Shown: positions 9,914 to 20,118, counted from the first letter of the stretch. The stretch is DNA of 64,000 nucleotides from Locusta migratoria (GCA_026315105.1 CM048744.1:355881168-355945167); one strand, 5' to 3'. Translations and numbers: made by a program. Notes: generated by a model not told the origin, from the sequence alone.

Positions 9914-11092
9914 AGTTAGGTTAATATTACTACAAACTGTAAGAGTGCACAAAATTATAACCTGTAGTTGCTCCATCAACCATCTCCTCCCCCCCTCCTT
10001 TTTACTTATAACATTCATTCATTTTAGGAGCCTTGATTGTTAAGCATTTAATCAGAATAGCTTAAGACTCTTTTATTTCATGTTTTATAATAGAGGGCTA
10101 AAATGTGCAATGGAAGATGATAGCTAACTACCCTAGAGTTTATATTGTAGACATTGTTTCACATCAGCATTGCCTAAACTGTAATACTGTACATAGTACT
10201 TCCTCGTGTTACAAGTAATCAAATTTAAATGGGTGTGACACTGCTTTGACATATTGCATCACTGTTGTTGTCAGCATTGTGGTTTGTACGAGGGGTTGTA
10301 CGTTGTGGACGCCACCGTGTGGTTTTTGTAAGCAGATGGTGCTTGATGGCTGTTCTTCCTTCCCAGCACTTTTATGTCCGTCCCCCTTCACCCCTCCCCT
10401 CCACACACTTTCCTCACCAGAATACTGTGTAGATAACATGATTTTGGTGACTGCCAGCAATGTGTCACTAAACACTATCTTTCCTAACGATGTCAAAATA
10501 TAGTATGGAAAATTTGGTGCAGCACTCATATAATTGTACAATGTAAAAGAAAGTTTGTACACAGTGATTGTAAATTTTAGTTGTATGTTTATAATTGTAT
10601 AACATAACTGTAACAAAATATTGTGCAGGTTAAGGGAGATTAAAAAAAAATACCAGAGGGCGTGAGTGCGCATATGTGAGTGAGAGAGAAGTAGAATGAC
10701 AACATCGCCATCTGGCGGATTCTCCACTTAATAACTGACCGCAACGCTGAATTTAGTTTGCACTTGGTCATCCTACAGGGATGTTCTGGGGGAATTTTAA
10801 ATTTATTTTTTGACATATGTCTTTGACAGTCATTTTTTAAAAGGAATGTTTAGTTTCACTTTTTAATAAGTTTTAAAAGATATAGTGAGTGTGATTATTG
10901 TGTTCTCATTTATGTTTTATCGAAATGTGTGATGAATATTAATTCCATTGTCTTGCTGTAGCCTTCGATAATGACGCAACGTCGAAACGCGTAAGGCCTC
11001 AATAAATTTAAATTAGTGGTCAAGACTTTATAGTTTATTCAAGTGCATCGCTATGACCACGTCTCATAGATCTCTAATGGAGACAGCAAGGA
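9914..11092. mobile_element. 1.18-kb insertion of unknown class in mariner
   Basis: A perfect 12-bp duplication, ATATATTGACAT, lies at 9902-9913 and 11093-11104. The mariner protein stops and resumes exactly there. The insert has no reverse transcriptase. Its longest ORF (10209-10727, minus, 172 residues) has no motif I know. A GACGCAACGTC hairpin followed by GAAACGCG at 10962-10990 resembles Penelope-like termini, so a non-autonomous Penelope-like element is my best guess. Confidence 0.6.
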
Positions 11093-12040
11093 ATATATTG
11101 ACATGCTTGAGACCATCCTTTCCCCGATTGGAACGACTTCATTTACCAACACGACGGAACACCGACACACTAGCACATGGAACTACGGGAATTTTTAAAT
11201 CAAAGTATTGGTGAGCGTTGGATCGATCGCACTGGACCCGATGATCCACCAGTATATTACTGGCTTCCAAGGTCACCGGACCTGACTGATTATTTCTTGT
11301 GGGGGTTAATGTGCCTCCGTTAGTAACTACACTGAATTAAATGAGACATAGCATAACAACAGTCAATAATCCACATTGCAGTGTTGGAATAATTTCATAA
11401 TTTGAATACCGCATCCAAGGAGGGAATAATGAGCACCTATGAAAAGTTATGAAAAAAAGTTTGACTTTTCCGTTCATCAAAAAACGAAATTCATTGTGTG
11501 TATTTATTAGTAAAACAAATACTGTGAAATCAGATCAATCTTTTTGATACACTCTATATACCCGCGTCGCCTGCGACCTACCAGGTAGCATCCAAACTCT
11601 AGTAAGATAGTTCTTATAATATTTTGATTGATCACTGTACGTGCCGAATACAGAAATACTTCGCGGTGCAGATTGCTGTATCACTCGGGGTCTTTGATGT
11701 GGTGCGTAGTTTCTCTTATCAGCACTCTGAATTGACGTCATTTCGTCGATACCGGCTGAGAGGGATAATGACCTAGGGCACTCATGTGCGTGTGTGTTCA
11801 AAGTAGTTCCGTTTTTGTAGTAATGAACATCAATCAACACAGTTATAATACAACTCATTGAGTAGAAGAAAAATGACATTTGAAGCATTCAGTAAAAATC
11901 TACCTCCTTGTCTCGCGTCTCACAGTGTTTTGTTTTTCCAAGTCCTTCGGGAACTCCGAATTGTACGTGACCCCGTACGGCCACGAAGACGTCATCACCT
12001 TCGTCGGTAAATGCTGTATTCCCCAGTACTGTACCTAAGA

Positions 12041-12222
12041 CCGCGCGGAAATGGCCGCACGGTCTGAGGTGCTGTGTCACGGATTACGCGGCCGGTTCCA
12101 CCGGAGGTTCATTTCCTCCCTCGGGCATGGCTATGTGTTTGTTTGTTGTCCTTAGCATAAGTTAAAGTAGTGTGTAAGTTTAGGGACCGTAGTTCGGTCC
12201 GTTGGGTGTTACACCAATTAAA
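12041..12222 (+). repeat. tRNA-derived SINE, third subfamily
   Basis: The tRNA-like head (GGAAATGGCCGCACGGTCTG, B box GGTTCATTTCC) and the tail GTGTGTAAGTTTAGGGACCG differ from the two subfamilies above. No clear target duplication was seen. Confidence 0.75.
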
Positions 12223-12273
12223 GAGTTTAACTGGACCCATGTTCACCGAAAACGTCTCAACGTTGTGGTCGGG

Positions 12274-12462
12274 CCGGCCGCGGTGGCCGAGGGGACTGAG
12301 GCGCTCCAGTGCACGGCCACTACGGTCGGGGGTTCGAATCTCCCTCCGGCATGAATATTTGTGCCGTCCTTAGTGTTAGCTAGTTCATAAGTAGTTTGTA
12401 AGTTTAGGGACTGATGACCCCGTAGCTAAGTCCCATAAGCTATAAAAACATTTGAACATTTT
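12274..12462 (+). repeat. tRNA-derived SINE
   Basis: A full-length main-family copy with head CCGGCCGCGGTGGCCGAGGG and end CATTTGAACATTTT. About 11 bases are missing between the two boxes (CAGTGCACGGCC for CAGTCACGGTCTGCACGGCC). Confidence 0.93.
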
Positions 12463-12654
12463 GTTGCGGGTGGTAGTAGTTTTAAACGTGACATCACAGT
12501 CACGAAGATTACCGCAGGTCATTCCCCGTGTAGAAGATGGGTCTTAGATCGATGCGCAAAACTGTAGGCCGGTATATCTGACATCGGTCAGTTGCAGAAT
12601 TTTGTATTACATATTGTGCTCGAATATTGTCGTTTCTGGAGAACGGAAATCTCC

Positions 12655-13025
12655 TTTGTAGAAATCTGTATGGGTTTGAAAGCAGCGATCATGTGAAATA
12701 CAACAGAAGCTAACAGAACGCAGCATCTCAACCTCAACGGAGAGAAGTCTTCAGACGTTTATGTGATTTCAGGCGTGTCTCAGGAGAGTGTTATGGGATA
12801 GTTGCTTTTAACAATATGTGTAAATGACCTCGTAAATAACATCGGAAGTTCAATGAATTTTTAGCGTATGACGCTTTAGTTTATCCAGAAGTCTCAACAT
12901 TTTAAGTGGGCAGTGAAATGCAGGAGGATCTGCAGCGGTTCGACGCATAGTGCACGAAATGACAATTCAGCCTCAACATAAACAAATGTAAAGTGATGTG
13001 TTTACATAGACAGAAAGGCAGATAA
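12655..13025 (+). pseudogene. Degenerate LINE reverse transcriptase (family B-like)
   Basis: Frames shift repeatedly, but NGEKSSDVYVISGVSQESVM, then CVNDLVNNIGSSMN, and EMQEDLQRFDA across frames match the palm and thumb of the minus-strand LINE at 37.3-38.3 kb (GEKSSEVGVMSGVPQGSV, NDLVDNIGSSLR, EMQEDLDRIDA). The catalytic FADD block is ruined (TAGCGTATGACGC). It is an old copy truncated at both ends. Confidence 0.65.
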
Positions 13026-13032
13026 TTTATTT

Positions 13033-13118
13033 ACCCGCTCGGTTAGCCGTGTGTTCTAACACACCGCTTTCCGAGACGGAGAGACGTACCAGTCCCGGTT
13101 CCATACGGAGGAAGCGTT
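13033..13118 (+). repeat. tRNA-like SINE head fragment
   Basis: CCCGCTCGGTTAGCCGTGTG has an A-box form and CCAGTCCCGGTTCCATACGG is a decayed B-box region. The fragment lies directly before the mariner relic and has no tail. Confidence 0.45.
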
Positions 13119-13119
13119 C

Positions 13120-13665
13120 AACGGCTATGGGGTGGAAACATGCGTCATCACCTGTCCCAAAAGAAGTTACAAAGCACTCCATCTGCAGGTAAAGTGCTAC
13201 TCATAGTTTTGTGGGACGTTCAAGGAGTTTCGTTGCTGAGCTTTATGGAGAAAGAAACCATCAATGATGCGCGGTACTGTGCCACTCTGTCGAAATTGAA
13301 AGATGTGATTCGGAAAAAGGCCTGGCTTTCTTATCTATGGCGTTCTGCTGTTTGATGGCAATGCGAGACCAGTCTCGGCGACGGCAACTCAAAGCCATAT
13401 TGCAACTCTTGGTTGCGGGCGCCTACAACATCTGCCATACAGTCCTAATCCCGCACCAAGTGACTTCCATCTGTTTGCAGCTTTGAAGAAGACTCTCGGT
13501 GGAACGCGCTTTGGAAGCAATGCTGACGTCAAACAAGCCGTTCAACGCTTCTTCCATATACAACGTCCTGATTTCTCCTGGAAGGCTTTTTGAAGCTTAT
13601 AAAGCGGTATGACAAATGTCTCAATAAACTTTGAAATTATGTAGGAAAAATATAAGTCTTATCTT
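13120..13665 (+). pseudogene. Mariner transposase relic, C-terminal half
   Basis: Frames in turn read AMGWKHASSPVPKEVTKHS, SAGKVLLIVLWDVQGVSLLS, then DGNARPVSATATQSHIATLG, SPNPAPSDFHLFAALKKTLG, GTRFGSNADVKQAVQRFF, and KRYDKCLNKL with NYV at the end. The second Asp (DGNARP) and the third (PSDFHLF) are visible, typical of a mariner DDD catalytic triad. At least three frame changes and a stop after KAF show it is inactive. No inverted repeat was recognised. Confidence 0.85.
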
Positions 13666-14102
13666 TAATGTCCCATTCTATTTTTTCCTATTCATACTGA
13701 CCACAGTCGACAGGGAAATCTTCTTTTCCATCTCCTCCTCGTAAGTCATCTCCATATGCGAGACTTTGGTTTCACTTATTTCAGTCTTACCCTCTCAGTC
13801 TATAGTTTTCAACTTATGATCCGTAAATCGTATGAAATACAATGGTGACAGGTTACAGACTTGTCTTACGCCTGAAACTACCGTGAACCATGAACGCAAT
13901 TCACGCCAACCCCAACCTGTGCCTGATAATCTATATAAAGGCTATTAAATGTCTACAGAAGTTTGCCTCCTATTGCATAATCTTGTAGAACTGAAAATAG
14001 ATTCCTTCTTGGAATACGGTCTAACGCCATTTTCCTATAATAATAGAAAAGCGCTGAGCACAGTAAAACACGTCTAACTTTCTATCTGTGAAACGAAGTA
14101 TC
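13666..14102. other. No recognised feature
   Basis: About 440 bases of mixed composition without repeat or coding motif. Confidence 0.4.
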
Positions 14103-14660
14103 ATGTCCATTAAAATTAATCGGGCTGTTTCAACGTGGTCGGTAGAATTTGTTGACAAAACCAACGTTTCTCCGGAGGACATCTCCACGGGGGCCTGTAG
14201 GATTGCAGGTCCAACACACAGACACTGGCTCTTGTTCCTTGTTTCTTACGGGTTGGTTTGTAAGTTACGGAAATATTCCGCTTCGTGAAAATTCTGCCAA
14301 TTCTTTCCGTTACATTTTTAACGAACGGCAGAAACAACTTAACTTTTGCAGTGGCCGGGCTGTACATTATTATGGTTTCTGCGTGGTTGCCCACTACAGT
14401 GTGATGACAGCGGCGATCGCCGGCAGCGGACGACGGCCAATTGCAATGACGTCTGTAAGACACGTGACGTCACGTTTCTGCACGGGAACGCGCGGAAACC
14501 GAACTTAGCGGCAGTCAGTAGTGAGCCAGTATCTGTGTGTTGGACCTGCAATCCTACTTATTCCAGTGAAGATTATCTCCCCAGACGAGAACGTTAGGTT
14601 TTGTGAACAAATTCAGCCAACCAGGGCATTGCAGCCCGGATATATTTAATGGACACGACA
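14103..14660. repeat. Foldback element with about 130-bp arms
   Basis: Left arm 14103-14232 and right arm about 14519-14660 are diverged reverse complements. The best core is TAGGATTGCAGGTCCAACAC (14200) against its complement near 14550. Outer words ATGTCCATTAAA and TTGTTGACAAAACC pair with GTGTCCATTAAA and TTGTTCACAAAACC. ORFs on both strands are mirror shadows of the arms. Confidence 0.75.
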
Positions 14661-14771
14661 TTTCTGGCCGTGAAAGTCTAAATTTTACTGTAAAACGATG
14701 TATAGTGTACACTTGAAATTATGAACATATGTTCGTGACATGTGTACCAACATTACAAAAAAAAAATTATA

Positions 14772-14955
14772 AAATGTTCAAATGTTTGTATGTCTATCGG
14801 ACCAAACTAGTCTGTAGCTTACAAACTACATAAAACTAGGTAAACTAAGCTAAGGACAACACACACAACCATGCCCCAGGGAGGACTCGAACCTCCGACG
14901 GCGAGGCGCGCTCCGCAGCGAGGCGCCTTAGACCGCTCGGCTACTCCACCGCGGC
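14772..14955 (-). repeat. tRNA-Leu-like SINE
   Basis: End AAAATGTTCAAATGTTTGTA, tail ATCGGACCAAACTAG, B-box complement GGACTCGAACCTCC and head CCACCGCGGC. Slightly internally deleted in the anticodon-arm region. Confidence 0.92.
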
Positions 14956-14959
14956 AAAA

Positions 14960-15420
14960 AGTTATATAATGGAATGTACGTTGCGCGCGCAACTTCAAGT
15001 CACCGTACTTGTTGAGGGCATGAAGGAGTGGTACCTGTGCAGGTGGCGGCTGCGTGGCGGTGAAGGTTCCCTGGAGGTGCCTGGGGTGTGTTGCCGGTCC
15101 GTGCCTGAGCGTGAAGCGGCCCCTGGCGCGTGCCCTGGGCAGCAGCAGTAGAGGCAGCGGGCCGCACGCCGCCATCTTGCATGTGGCGTGGCTGCACGCC
15201 TCTTGCGCACACCCCTGGCCGTAGCCGTGGCCGCGGCCGCCCCCGCTATCTTATCGCGGCGTCGACAATCGCACACCTGGCGACCCGGACGCGCTGCCGC
15301 CGCCCTCGTCGCGCTCCATCGACGCGGAGCCGCGCGCGCAGTCGTACATGTCGCCACCTCAACTGACGAGCTTGTCTACCTGTTCCTTGATGCTGCGCGG
15401 CTGCCGCGTGTTCTCGACAA
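14960..15420. promoter_or_regulatory. CpG-rich island with YY1-like site
   Basis: About 450 bases are strongly GC- and CpG-rich in an otherwise AT-rich repeat region. GCCGCCATCTTG at 15168-15179 (minus CAAGATGGCGGC) is a textbook YY1 site. Such sites often lie just downstream of transcription starts and can overlap an ATG. The ATG within it opens an ORF that runs into the SINE, so that frame is not convincing. The island could be the promoter or first exon of a gene extending outside the window. Without transcript data this is inference. Confidence 0.35.
15277..15349 (-). CDS. Possible first coding exon in the CpG island
   Basis: On the minus strand an ATG at 15349 has an in-frame TGA 12 bases upstream. 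It reads MYDCARGSASMERDEGGGSA and then SGSP before CCAG|GTGTGC, a fair splice donor at 15277/15276. The Ser/Gly-rich acidic start would suit an insect regulatory protein, but I recognise no family. The next exon, if any, would lie to the left, and none is evident. Chance is a real alternative in GC-rich DNA. Confidence 0.15.
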
Positions 15421-15653
15421 ATAGCAACTTTGTCCCCGCAACTAGTACTGTGTAACGCGGTGTCTCAGATCGCACGATTTTCTGAACTACACTGCTGCCC
15501 ATAGAAAATACGCCACCATGAAGCAGCGGAGATATCGCAGCTACATTTATCTGGGAGATAACAGCTTTAAGAGGTGTCTGGGAAGTAGACTGTGATCTAA
15601 CAGTGCTATAGAACATTAAAAATTGATTGAAAATGTAATGCATCTTTTTTTAC

Positions 15654-15817
15654 AAAAATGTTCAAATGTTTGTATAGATTATGGGACTTAACTACGGCGT
15701 CATCAGCCCCTAAACTTACAAACTACTTATGAACTACCTTATACTAAAGACGACACAAACATCCATGCCCAAGGAGGGATTCCAATCCCTGACCGTACTA
15801 GCCGTGCAGAACGTGAC
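15654..15817 (-). repeat. 5'-truncated SINE with target duplication
   Basis: The tail and B-box region are present but the GGCCGCGG head is missing. TGCATCTTTTTTTA on the left and TGCATCTTATTTA on the right (15818-15830) look like a target duplication. The truncation therefore happened during insertion, as for LINEs. Confidence 0.85.
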
Positions 15818-15900
15818 TGCATCTTATTTACAAACACATGATAAATTACTGGAAAGGCAACAGCGGTCGGGCGCAATAAATCTGTGTATTAATTGAACAT

Positions 15901-16127
15901 CTATTTCGGCTAAGAAACTAGCCATCATCAGTGTCATATCGTAGGTATGCCGCAAGCTGATCTTCATACCATAACCCTTACATCTCTGATCTAGTTCTGA
16001 AATATTAGATACCAACCATTCAATTGAATATTTCACCACAACTAAATCATCTGCACATGCGAGACTGAGCTCGCGAAACATACCTACGATATGACACTGA
16101 TGGTGGCTAGTTACCTAGCCGAAATAG
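15901..16127. repeat. Inverted 49-bp arms with hammerhead-like cores
   Basis: Arms 15901-15949 and 16079-16127 are reverse complements with about three mismatches. On the minus strand the left arm has CTGATGA (15925-15931), a GGCTA/TAGCC stem and GAAA (15904-15907). The right arm has CTGATGG (16097-16103), a GGCTAG/CTAGCC stem and GAAA (16121-16124). This is the core order of a type I hammerhead as found in Penelope-like elements. A matching stem I strand was not found beyond GAAA. Confidence 0.6.
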
Positions 16128-16309
16128 ATCTGTAATTACTATACCGATTTATTACTACCGAAAGCTGTGTTATTCTCAGTATTTATACCAATGGTCGCTG
16201 TGCACAACAATACACTCATGGATTCAAACATAATTAACATGATAAATTATTTCACCATGTGACCACCTAAAGCCGCGCGGTGACTAACAACGCCTTTGTT
16301 GACGTCCCC

Positions 16310-16441
16310 GCCGCAGTGGAGTAGCAGAGCGGTCTAAGGCGCCTCGCTGCGGAGCGCGTGGATGCTGTTAGTTTACCTTATTTTAAGTAGTTTGTAAGCT
16401 ACGGACTGATGACCACGCAGTTTGGTCCGATAGATTTACAA
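16310..16441 (+). repeat. Leu-like SINE with internal deletion
   Basis: The head CCGCAGTGGAGTAGCAGAGC joins the tail after GCGTGGATGCTG, so the B box and middle are gone. TTGACGTCC flanks both sides (about 16299 and 16446), marking a target duplication. Confidence 0.85.
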
Positions 16442-16558
16442 TTGATTGACGTCCTCGATAACGCGTTCGCGAACATCTGATGGAACGCCGTTAATAAACC
16501 TTTTAATTTCATCCTTAGCAAGGTGTATTCTTTCACGTACACCTTCGATTTCACAAAT

Positions 16559-16700
16559 CCCCCCCCCCCCCAGGAAAAAAATTACAACGTCACAAGGCGT
16601 AATGAAGCATTCAGCAGAGCAATCGTCTCATCGAACGTGTGACAAGTTGCACCATTTTGCTGGGGAAAAAAAAAAAAAAATAAAAAAAATAAAAAAAATG
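16559..16700. repeat. Poly-C run and A-rich tract
   Basis: Thirteen C at 16559-16571 and an A-rich run interrupted by T at 16665-16699. Both are low complexity and produce the artefactual 170-residue ORF at 16446-16958. Confidence 0.9.
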
Positions 16701-17492
16701 TTATTTTCTTCAATAAGAGAAAGGATCCAATCAGGATGTAGGTTTCAGTATGAGTCGCTGTTCAGCGACAGCAGCTCCCGCATCATTTTCAAAAAGTACC
16801 GACCGTTTACGGTATGGAAAACCGACACAACGGCCGGGAGTGTGGGCTGCCCACCACGTCGTCCTCCATACCGATCCACTGATACCTTTGAGTGGAGGAT
16901 GACATGGCGGCCGGTCGGTATCCAGTGGGCCTTCAAGGCCTGTGTGGGACGAGTTTAGTTTTTTCTACGGGCCATTTAATCGAAGAGTCTCTGTATATAT
17001 TCGATGCTACTTTCACTTTTTGCCAAAGTTTTTCTATTGCAGTGAGTATTGTATTCCGGTCCAGCTGTACCAGACGTTGTCTATAGACGAGACACGTCTG
17101 GAGAACAGAGAAGTCACGGCAGAAATGCAGTCCGGTGGGCGACGAAGTAGTTTCGAACATGCCTGCTACGGTTTGTCGCGCATTTATTCTGTTTCAGTAT
17201 GGTAGTGTGGAAGCTCCAAAGGTGTGGCAGGCTGTTTAGAGAGGCGGCACAGCTTTCTTAGGGAATAGGACACTGGAATCCAGTACCATCACAAAGCTTA
17301 ATATCGGGTGCTGGTACAGTAAGGTACAACAGTTCATCAGTCTCCAAAGCCTAATCTGACCACCGTAGCGGTACAGGCAGAGTCGAGATTAATGTCCTTC
17401 CAATCCAGATTCCGCCTGCAATACCAACATGGTGGGATTATAGCCTGCAGACAGCGTGCTGACACTGTTCAACTTTTGTCCTCCGCGTCGCC

Positions 17493-17697
17493 ATACCAGT
17501 TGTGGCGTCGCTATTCGCCACAACGCCGCGCAACTTTAAGAATAGGCCGCCGGGGGCACCCGCAGTCTCGTTATCTCTCTGCCTGGTTCGTGTGCCGGCC
17601 AGTAGGAAGACAGGGGCTCGCCTAGATATGCCAGCGCACCACAGCCATTACAGTCAGTACGGTAGTTCCAGTAAATACCCGGAAGTTCAACGCCAGA
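17493..17697 (+). repeat. GC-rich dispersed repeat, copy 2
   Basis: The plus-strand partner of 2321-2572, sharing GGCCGCCGGGGGCACCCGC and GCGCACCACAGC. It has lost the segment that in copy 1 separates GTCGCTATT from the GCCGGGGGC core. Confidence 0.55.
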
Positions 17698-18014
17698 TAG
17701 CAGTCTGAATACAACCCGAAACATATGCTATTTAAAGGACTCTGAAGCATACCAGAACTGTTTATTAGATAGGACTTTGCACCATCACAAGCACATACAG
17801 GTATTACTTTCATGTCTGATGATGAATGTGTGAATGTGTGAATTAATCACGTCTTTTAGTTGCAGACCTTGTCCACACCCTTGCTAGCCACAGCCCACCA
17901 CCGTTCGAATCTACAGCATGCTGAGGTCACAACAATGCTGGTCTTGCACCCGGCATTAAGCTTTTTGGTGGTATTGGAATCGTATTGCCAGCACACTATC
18001 CAGCCAGCATTACT

Positions 18015-18194
18015 CCTCTGAACTGTTGCAACCTGTTATACTTCCACACCTCCGGAGCTTGCCGACAGCCACAATGCAAACAGATAACGCTCGCGACTCG
18101 CAGTTTTCCGGACTTCTTTGGTGCACAACGGATTGCATTGCTGTCTTGGGTTCCATTTTCTCCAGATATCTCGTCTACAGAAAATGTCTCCTCG
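18015..18194 (+). pseudogene. Tc1-like transposase fragment
   Basis: One frame reads QPVILPHLRSLPTATMQTDN and AR. After a frameshift, DFFGAQRIALLSWVPFSPDI and SSTENV follow. This covers the second catalytic Asp region (TDNAR) and the third acidic region (SPDxSxxEN). The family differs from the 2.7-kb Tc1 copy. It abuts a LINE fragment at about 18196. Confidence 0.75.
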
Positions 18195-18195
18195 T

Positions 18196-18460
18196 TACAC
18201 CTAGCAAGTACTATTACTTCAGACTTAAACTGGAAAGAACACATAGATAATGACTTGGGAAAGGCGAACCAGAAACTGCGTTTTATTGGCAGACCCTTAA
18301 AAGATGCAACAGAACTACTAAAGAACTGCATACACTACGCTTGTCCGTCCTTTTTTGGAGTATTGCTGCCCAGTGTATTACTGCCCAGTGTGGGATCCTT
18401 ATCAGGTGCGTCTGACGGAGGACATCGAAAGAGTCCAAAGAAGGGCCGTTTGTTTTGTCG
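18196..18460 (+). pseudogene. LINE family A fragment
   Basis: ITSDLNWKEHIDNDLGKANQ and KLRFIGRPLK match the thumb region of LINE family A. A duplicated CTGCCCAGTGT block at about 18370-18390 follows, then VRLTEDIERVQRRA in shifted frames. The 242-residue ORF 17985-18713 is a chance fusion of this and the Tc1 piece. Confidence 0.8.
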
Positions 18461-18775
18461 TTGGCCTTTGTTTATGTTATTCTGTGTGAGCGCCTACGAA
18501 CAGGGAGCTCAGCAGACCGCTTTGGCTGCCTGTTATGCGGGCTGCCCCAGAATGCCGCAAGACGGGGAAGTTTTCATTGTTTCTGACGTCATACTCCTGA
18601 ACTATCGGTCCTATCGCAAAATCGTTTCTTACCTGACGTCTACTACCTATAAACTATATTCCTGCCAAATGTCAGCTTCATTGGTGAAGTTGGTTTCGAA
18701 ATTCCGTGTTTAGTCAGTGAGTGAGTGAGTGAGTGTATGAATGAGTGTCCTTTCTCTTTTATATAGATAGAGATA

Positions 18776-18974
18776 AAATGTTCAAATGTTTGTAAATCTA
18801 TCGGACCAAACTGCGTGGTCATCAGTCCGTAGCTTACAAACTACTTAAACCTAGGTAAACTAACCTAAGGACAACACACACACCCATGCCCCAGGGAGGA
18901 CTCGAACCTCCGCGGCGAGCAACCGCGCGCTCCGCAGCGAGACGCTTTAGTCCGCTCGGCTACTCCACCGCGGC
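18776..18974 (-). repeat. Leu-like SINE, 11-bp TSD
   Basis: A complete copy with end TGTTCAAATGTTTGTAAATC and head CCACCGCGGC. AGATAGAGATA occurs at 18765-18775 and 18975-18985. The target is a simple GATA-like tract, at the end of an element finishing with a GTGA microsatellite (18717-18736). Confidence 0.93.
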
Positions 18975-19232
18975 AGATAGAGATATATTGTGTGTGTGTT
19001 GACATGGATGTTCGAAATGAAAGATTCAAAAACGATATATTAGTGGAAAGGAATTGGCAAATTTAAATTCTAATGCTGGATAGTTTCGTTATACGTAAAT
19101 ATATTAATATTTTAAACACATGTTACCTCACCGCATGCCGTTGTTTCACAGGTAAATAGTAAGTACTTACGCATAGTTTGTTTCTTTGTAAATAGTGCAC
19201 TCCACATGTAGACAAGGAAATGACAATGACCA

Positions 19233-19260
19233 CCTGAAGATGGACACAAGCCAAAAACCG
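19233..19260 (+). other. Penelope-like terminal motif
   Basis: CTGAAGATGG, ACACAAGCC and AAAAACCGG are in the order seen at Penelope-like termini. It is a single copy with no partner recognised nearby. Confidence 0.3.
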
Positions 19261-19650
19261 GTCGTGGGATAAATGAAACGTTTTCAATTATCTCTGGTAG
19301 TGGAAATTTTTGTGTGCAGTATAAAGGACACACTGACGGAGTTGCCACTATGAATGATAATTCACTGCCAGCATGCTGTCTCCACAGATGAATGTAAAAG
19401 TAATTACCACTTGTTTCTTGACTCATGGCCACTCTTGTTCCTGCTGCTATAAGAAGCAGCATTCTATAGGTTTTGTTGTGGAATTTGTCTTCCTTTTCGA
19501 GTTAATAAAGTGATTGTAATGCTTTACTAGGCGTTTTATTCTTTAATATCACCCTTTACTCTTCAGTATGGACAATTCCTTATCCTAGTTGTTCAATTTT
19601 CAGGCTAACGTTTTCGCTGGTATCGCGATGGCGAAGGCGAATTTGTTGGA

Positions 19651-19677
19651 GAGGGGGAGGGGGGGAGGGGGGGAGGT
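19651..19677 (+). other. Potential G-quadruplex tract
   Basis: Runs of 5, 7 and 7 G separated by single A, then GGTGG, satisfy the G3+ N1-7 rule for a four-stranded structure. It may be only a degenerate GA/G simple repeat. Confidence 0.6.
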
Positions 19678-20118
19678 GGATTGGCGGTGACCGAGCACCT
19701 GGTGTTCAATTATAATTGCAAATCTTAGCCAAGCACTGAGCAGTCTTGAGAACTGTAAACGATCTCGTGAATTCATTTATCAGTTGAATTAATTTTGCTG
19801 GATGCATTAAAAAAATTAAGAGTCGATCTTCGCCCTCTGCCACAAAGATGCCGTCGCGATTTCGCCCCAGCTGCACGAAACCATTCTTAATAGAGAAATT
19901 AATTCTGAAGTTGTCTCTCAGTCGAATTAGTTAGACTGGTTTTGCATTATCGCACTTGTATTCGCTTCCGACAGGCGGTCACTTTCTTCCGTTTATTCCA
20001 TTTTAATTTTGAACACTCAGCTTGACACTAGGCTGTTGCCGGAGAATGAAATTGTCTATTCATTTCAAACTTCATAGCGTATACTGCTAATCTAAAACCC
20101 GCGGGGAAAGCAATAATT

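Larger units (their letters stand above)
9197..11330 (+). mobile_element. Mariner-type transposase relic with two nested insertions
   Basis: The N-terminus (MAWEQQKAFCVLLFAQCGSV, then PSTAQIIRRWYEQFRD) is a helix-turn-helix domain. A deletion near 9415-9437 follows, then KMEDGSFVVRLVFSDKATFH with the first catalytic Asp at 9508-9510. A SINE interrupts at 9652-9861 and the protein resumes as GVWPDFLNNETGNIY. A 1.18-kb insert occupies 9914-11092, after which YIDMLETILSP resumes. YQHDGTPTH holds the second Asp (11153-11155). RSPDLTDYFLWG holds the third (11288-11290), two residues shorter than usual. Several frameshifts show it is dead. The right end may be the TGATACACTCTATATA near 11548. Confidence 0.8.

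Noticed and set aside
10209..10727. 172-residue minus-strand ORF
   Set aside because: It sits within the transposed 1.18-kb insert, has no recognisable domain and an irregular composition. I treat it as chance.
12401..12425. CTGATGA in SINE tails as hammerhead cores
   Set aside because: No GAAA follows at the right distance. The word is part of the conserved SINE tail GGGACTGATGACCCCG.
16446..16958. 170-residue plus-strand ORF
   Set aside because: It runs through poly-C and poly-A tracts (KKKKIKKIKK) and shows no family motif.
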